In this document: positions 60,086 to 64,000 of the stretch, in pieces
Layout of the letters: every line of letters begins with the position of its first letter
Numbering within the stretch: position 1 is the stretch's first letter
Source: Sclerodactyla briareus
Taxonomy: Eukaryota; Echinodermata; Holothuroidea; Dendrochirotida; Sclerodactylidae
Assembly (NCBI GenBank): GCA_026419785.1
Contig: JAODTK010003710.1
Location: 62,001-126,000 of the forward strand
Length of the DNA: 64,000 bases
Direction: 5' to 3'
Notes under the pieces: generated by a model
Database searches by the model: none
What the model saw: only the letters and a program-made list of their open reading frames with translations
Told to the model about the DNA's origin: nothing
Program-made: the position numbers and the translations under genes

Positions 60086-62208
60086 ATTTCAACGTGGTTG
60101 GTTGCAGGCATCCATGGCGTTAAAATGCTCCCTATTGGTTTTGAGTCAGGTTCCGAGGTCACAAAGTTCAACATAGTTCAAAGTCTGGACGGGTTCCTGA
60201 TCATAGTATTGGTGCACAAAATGATGTAGAGAACTCAAACTTTGCACAAAGAAATCGCCATTTGAAGTAAATGATCCCTCTGTTTTTTGGGGGGTTTTTC
60301 AAACGTTGGGTTCCAAGTCCCTGGAGGTCACAGCCCATTACGCAGGCATGAACTGCAGGAAAAAAACAACATTCATTTGCTCAGTGACAACGGCAAGAAA
60401 ATCGTAGGAAGGCCCTTGGGTTGTTGTTTAACTTTACCAGTTACTATCAGAAACTCTGGCCATGGTCACATTTTAACTGGAAAGGTTCTTCAACAGCATA
60501 CATGGTTTTACAGGTATTCATTCCATAGCCCAGCCCCAGAAATTCCCTGTTATGGCACCTCATAGACCCTGCAACACAATCCCAGAAGATGAACAATATT
60601 CCAAAAGCATCTGCCTAATGGGATCTCAAGGGAATATATAGTAATGAGGTCTTTGCTTTAGATTATGCTAGGCATTGACTGGCTGTCAGAAGAGCAATTT
60701 ACAACAATTGGCTGCTGTTCAAAGGCAGAAGAGGGAAAGGGGGGGGGGGGGGGGGGGTAATTAACTGCTTACTGAGGTTATTAGGGCCTCCAATCTCAAG
60801 GTCAGCCATGGAGAGAAAGCAAATTACGGATAACATGAACTCCAATAGACTCTCCATTTCCCATACAAGATTACACTATAGCGACCACACTAATGTACTA
60901 GGTTCATTTGAATACTACAAACTTGCACAGAAGTTATGGTTCTCTGCCAAATATGAAAGGTAATGTTACTAGCGCAATCAATCCGTAATTCATAGCAAAC
61001 CAAAAAATAATTTACATTCAGCTAATGATAATTCACTACTATTATCTAGTGTTATTTTAATCATTTTGAATGGCAAAAATTATGCCATATTGGCATGAAT
61101 CTTTTAATTATAATTTCAATACACCACGTTATTCAAACACTTCAGGCTCTACCAAACTTGGTCAAATCTGTGCCACGCCACAGTTAAAAGCTCATAAATC
61201 ACATAGATAGACAAACATTCCATCTGCAATATGTGTGTTTCTCTAACCAAAGTGAAAACCTGGATTCTGGCCGACCTTCCAATGGTGAAACTTGAAACCC
61301 TTCAAGTAAAGTCAGGCACACAATAATTCCCTCAGGCTTTTGGTATTGATGTTTGTTTCGAATCCCATGGAAGGATGTCAGTACAAACTGGGAATTCAAT
61401 ATTAATGATAGAAACACTAACATTCCTCTCGGAAAATTAGTTGATTTCATGGTGGGTGATAACCAGGCTGTATATATGTAACCCCGACCGCTCCTTCCCC
61501 TCCCTCAATCAATGCTATCCCAGTGGTCAGCGGTTACCCTATGAGCATGGACAATTGGCAATTTTTGTAAGCTAACTTCGACCATGGAAGTCAGAATAAG
61601 GCTGAGGTCGTCCCAAGAGAATGTATGGTAATGAAGTATCCACTTTGAATTCTCATGAGAGAATGAGGCACCAGACTTCCTGATTGAAGGCAATCCCACC
61701 AAACTTTTCGGTACAGGCAACAAACTTATAATTCTTAGGGGGAGCTGATCACCACGTGGCTACACAAGTAAAGGTCCCCAAATGTGAGGTCAGGCGGGGC
61801 ATGAAATAATTTCCTTCTTTCCCCTTTGTTCGTATTGAATTCTCAAGATCGTACAAGACCACTGGCTTGCTTTAAACATTGAGAGAAAAATAATGTTATT
61901 CTTTCTAGTACACCAATAGCAATTTGGTTTCCAGCAGCATCTAGACTATTTAGCATAAAGAATAAACTGCTCATCAAGACGCCCTCTGTTTCTGAAAATA
62001 CCATGGTCACATGAGGACAAGCAATTGGATCTTCCTTGCTTAATTACCAGATGGGGTTGCCAGACCGGTACGCTGTGAAATTGCCAGATGCTCGATTATA
62101 TGGCAGAATTGGGTGCGGGTCGATAGGGGTAAGCAAGAGGCAGTGAAATAGATTGAGCCTTTCAACATGAACCCTCACTGAGTGAGAATCTGCAAAGGTA
62201 AATTTTAC
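60086..62208. other. Unassigned sequence with a 19-G run
   Basis: G19 at 60739-60757. Minus-strand frames at 61199-61450 and 61505-61723 have no paired splice signals. Confidence 0.4.
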
Positions 62209-62316
62209 CCATAGAATGATCTGCCTCAGGTGTTCTCAGGAGTAGTACTTGCTTTTGATTTCCATACAAGTGTTCGAGAGGCACTGACTTGATGATTTCA
62301 GGGCAATTCGTCATCC
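62209..62316 (-). CDS. Candidate symmetric minus-strand exon (108 nt)
   Basis: On the minus strand a pyrimidine-rich acceptor region (ccttcttcctgtatgattatc... ending ggagcag) precedes 62316 and a G/GTAAAA donor follows 62209. Two bases, 35 codons and one base are open, so the exon enters and leaves in phase 1 and could be skipped without shifting the frame. The peptide begins MTNCPEIIKSVPLEHLYGNQ and ends RTPEADHSM. No family is recognised and no other minus-strand exon with matching phase was found close by. The longer open frame around it (62362-62162) simply extends into the intron and past the donor. Confidence 0.38.
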
Positions 62317-62589
62317 CTGCTCCAGACAAAAGATAATCATACAGGAAGAAGGTGACAGGCAATTACCAGCTTAATGTATCTGAACATGTTATCGGATCAA
62401 CAGCAAGGTCACGCAATCAGGGCACTCATTAAATCCTTTCCTTGCCCATGATCTGCCAGGAGCCATGGTTGCCAATTTTTCTTGCGATTCTACCATGATT
62501 TCACATGGGGCGAGGGTTATGACAGAGTTCTGGACAGTATGAAGTATGTTAACATGTTATAGCAGGCACAGAATTCCAGAGAGAATATT

Positions 62590-62830
62590 TGGGAAGGGAG
62601 AGGGGGGGGGGGGGGTTACATCATGGCGGAGTGCCACCATCGGCTAGCTTGCAAGGAGCATACAAGAACATCTGGAAGAATTAGGACCCCCAGATCACTG
62701 GAGAAGGACTTCCCCAGCAGCAAAAAAAACTGTTGATCACCGTCTAATTTAGAGCAACTTCCATTTCCATTCCATCCATAAGCGAACTTTGAGGGGGCTC
62801 AAAATATGGGCGGGGGCTGACACCCACCCT
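62590..62830. repeat. Dispersed repeat, copy B, led by a G14 run
   Basis: 'gagtgccaccatcggctagc', 'gagcatacaagaacatctgg', 'acccccagatcactgg' and 'ttccccagcagc' match 40133-40400. Copy A also begins beside a G-rich tract (ggacggggagggggtggg). Confidence 0.7.
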
Positions 62831-63312
62831 TACCCCTCCCTGACACATCTGCATAACCACACCAGCATATTATGGATATTAGGATAGGATTCAGTAAATT
62901 GGCACACCAAATTCTTCCAGGTTGGTTCCCCAGTTGTTTACAAGCCAAATCACAGATGTGATTCACTCCTCCCCAAGTCTCATTGTACTTACGCCATCAG
63001 AGTCAGGGGCGGAAGATAATTGAACCAAAGAACCAGGATTACCACAAACACCCCCTCCCCCCCCCCCCCCTGACCTGCTACAGCATAAGTCTGTTAGGCT
63101 TCTTTGTTTTAACAGGATTCCAATCTATTCTGCTAATCAGTACCCATTGCCCCCCCCCCCTCCCGGTGCTATCCAGTCCAGAGCACTTTCATAACTCTCT
63201 CCTCACCCTATCCCCCAGTGTTATGGTTATCCTAATAACTTGAGTCCAAAATCCCCGAGAGCTGGCTGGATTGACCCTATTAAGTTTGCTAAGCCTTCAC
63301 TTGTTGTGACAG
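62831..63312. other. Unassigned sequence with poly-C runs
   Basis: C14 at 63057-63070 and C11 at 63150-63160. The segment 63073-63125 resembles the acceptor and first half of the candidate exon at 63313. Confidence 0.4.
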
Positions 63313-63362
63313 GATTCCAGACCTTGTTCAGCAGCACCAGATTGATTGAGCTGGAAGGGAAG
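63313..63362 (+). CDS. Candidate short plus-strand exon (50 nt)
   Basis: An acceptor (cttcacttgttgtgacag) precedes 63313 and a GGGAAG/GTAGGG donor follows 63362. The interval reads two bases then FQTLFSSTRLIELEGK, entering in phase 1 and leaving in phase 0. About 200 bp upstream, 63073-63125 is clearly related to the acceptor and first half of this exon, as if the exon had been duplicated. The exon is short and may be chance. The candidate exon at 63822 enters in phase 1, so the two cannot be joined directly. Confidence 0.25.
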
Positions 63363-63821
63363 GTAGGGGGGAAATTCTCCATTGGATCCAGTCCAAAGTT
63401 CAAACAAAGTGACACTGATGTTGGTTGCCAATTTTCATCGTCTCATGGTCCTAAGTGGAGAAATGAATAAAGTGACGATCAGAGATCAGATTGCCTCATG
63501 AGCCAAATTGGAATGAGAAGACCTCAAGTTTGAATGCACCCAAAACCCCGCTTTTTTCTGGTCTGGCAATGTCAATGCACACGAAGGCCTCTTCTGCCTG
63601 ATATCTTCTCATGTATAGTAAGGGAACTAGACAGGGCATGGGTGGGGGGGGGGGAACTGGGAAGGAACTGTGTGGAAACTGCAGCCACTCTCCCTCAGAT
63701 TTACGGAGTCAACTTTGTGAAGGCCTGCTGATTGAAATAGTTTTATTCCTCGTATAAGATCGACCAGATCTACTCTGTTTTGTGTCCTTGTGCAAAGTGC
63801 TTCTTCATGCTATTCATTCAG

Positions 63822-64000
63822 GTGCCCACTGGGTACGAAGTACTACTAGAGTACAGCAGTTGGCACTGGATTCGCTTCTATCACTCGCCTTCCCTGGCTT
63901 GTCAGATTGCACACCAGTTCATATGCTCAGGGTTATATCTGTCAAGCCTGATCACATCCATGGAAAGGCACTTGCCTTGGGCTCAAAAGATAGATATTAA
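63822..64000 (+). CDS. Candidate exon, helical repeat-like peptide, reaching the window edge
   Basis: An acceptor (tgctattcattcag) precedes 63822. After two bases the frame is open to a TAA at the last three bases of the window. The peptide includes AHWVRSTTRVQQLALDSLLS and LAFPGLSDCTPVHMLRVISV, then a KPDHIHGKALALGSK tail. The regular spacing of Leu and Ala in LALDSLLSLAFPGL suggests an amphipathic helix of the kind seen in HEAT or armadillo repeat proteins, but no family can be named. No consensus donor is seen before the stop, so this is either a terminal exon, the start of a longer exon with an error, or chance. Confidence 0.35.
   Translation, partial: MPTGYEVLLEYSSWHWIRFYHSPSLACQIAHQFICSGLYLSSLITSMERHLPWAQKIDI

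Noticed and set aside
61199-61723. Minus-strand frames, one with a signal-peptide-like start
   Set aside because: No donor, no homologous motif, and the hydrophobic start is expected in AT-rich DNA.

Overview
The window is animal nuclear DNA, not bacterial or viral. Coding sequence is sparse and only visible as short exon-sized open stretches with splice signals. Non-coding DNA is dominated by dispersed and tandem repeats, microsatellites, a truncated non-LTR retrotransposon and a tRNA-derived SINE. Long tracts rich in TGACCT/AGGTCA with (CA)n tails, together with the LINE and SINE types, suggest a marine deuterostome invertebrate. An echinoderm (possibly a sea cucumber) is my best guess, but this is inference from repeat style, not from an identified gene.

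Layout. 1-2170: two diverged copies of one unit. 3047-14590: a repeat island of about 11.5 kb holding a ~590-bp tandem array, a foldback MITE-like element and a ~915-bp tandem array, bracketed by two same-orientation copies of a ~145-bp sequence. 14600-24900: mostly unassigned, with one copy of repeat family R, a (TA)n tract, a SINE and a ~76-bp minisatellite. 25000-28400: candidate exons on both strands plus a ~258-bp triplicated repeat. 31400-48500: further candidate exons separated by ~202-bp, ~67-bp and ~68-bp arrays. 48935-51900: a ~77-bp satellite with a four-monomer higher-order repeat, split by a LINE fragment. 53200-58000: two long copies of family R. 59340-60085: a ~20-bp minisatellite. 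62200-64000: more candidate exons.

Genes. On the minus strand five candidate exons (48462-48430, 48004-47937, 46047-45784, 28389-28199, 27151-27024) have splice sites whose phases agree at every junction. They would encode the start of an acidic then Arg/Gly/Ser-rich protein that I do not recognise. On the plus strand three candidate exons (25067-25182, 31403-31476, 44320-44597) also have agreeing phases. The first resembles the second half of a PDZ domain, and the last carries a probable one-base error in an A homopolymer. The two models overlap on opposite strands, so at least one may be partly wrong. No splice site here has been tested against transcripts.

Tandem arrays carry many more small indels between copies than the single-copy stretches seem to, which suggests a long-read assembly incompletely polished in repeats. 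Frames inside repeats should not be trusted.
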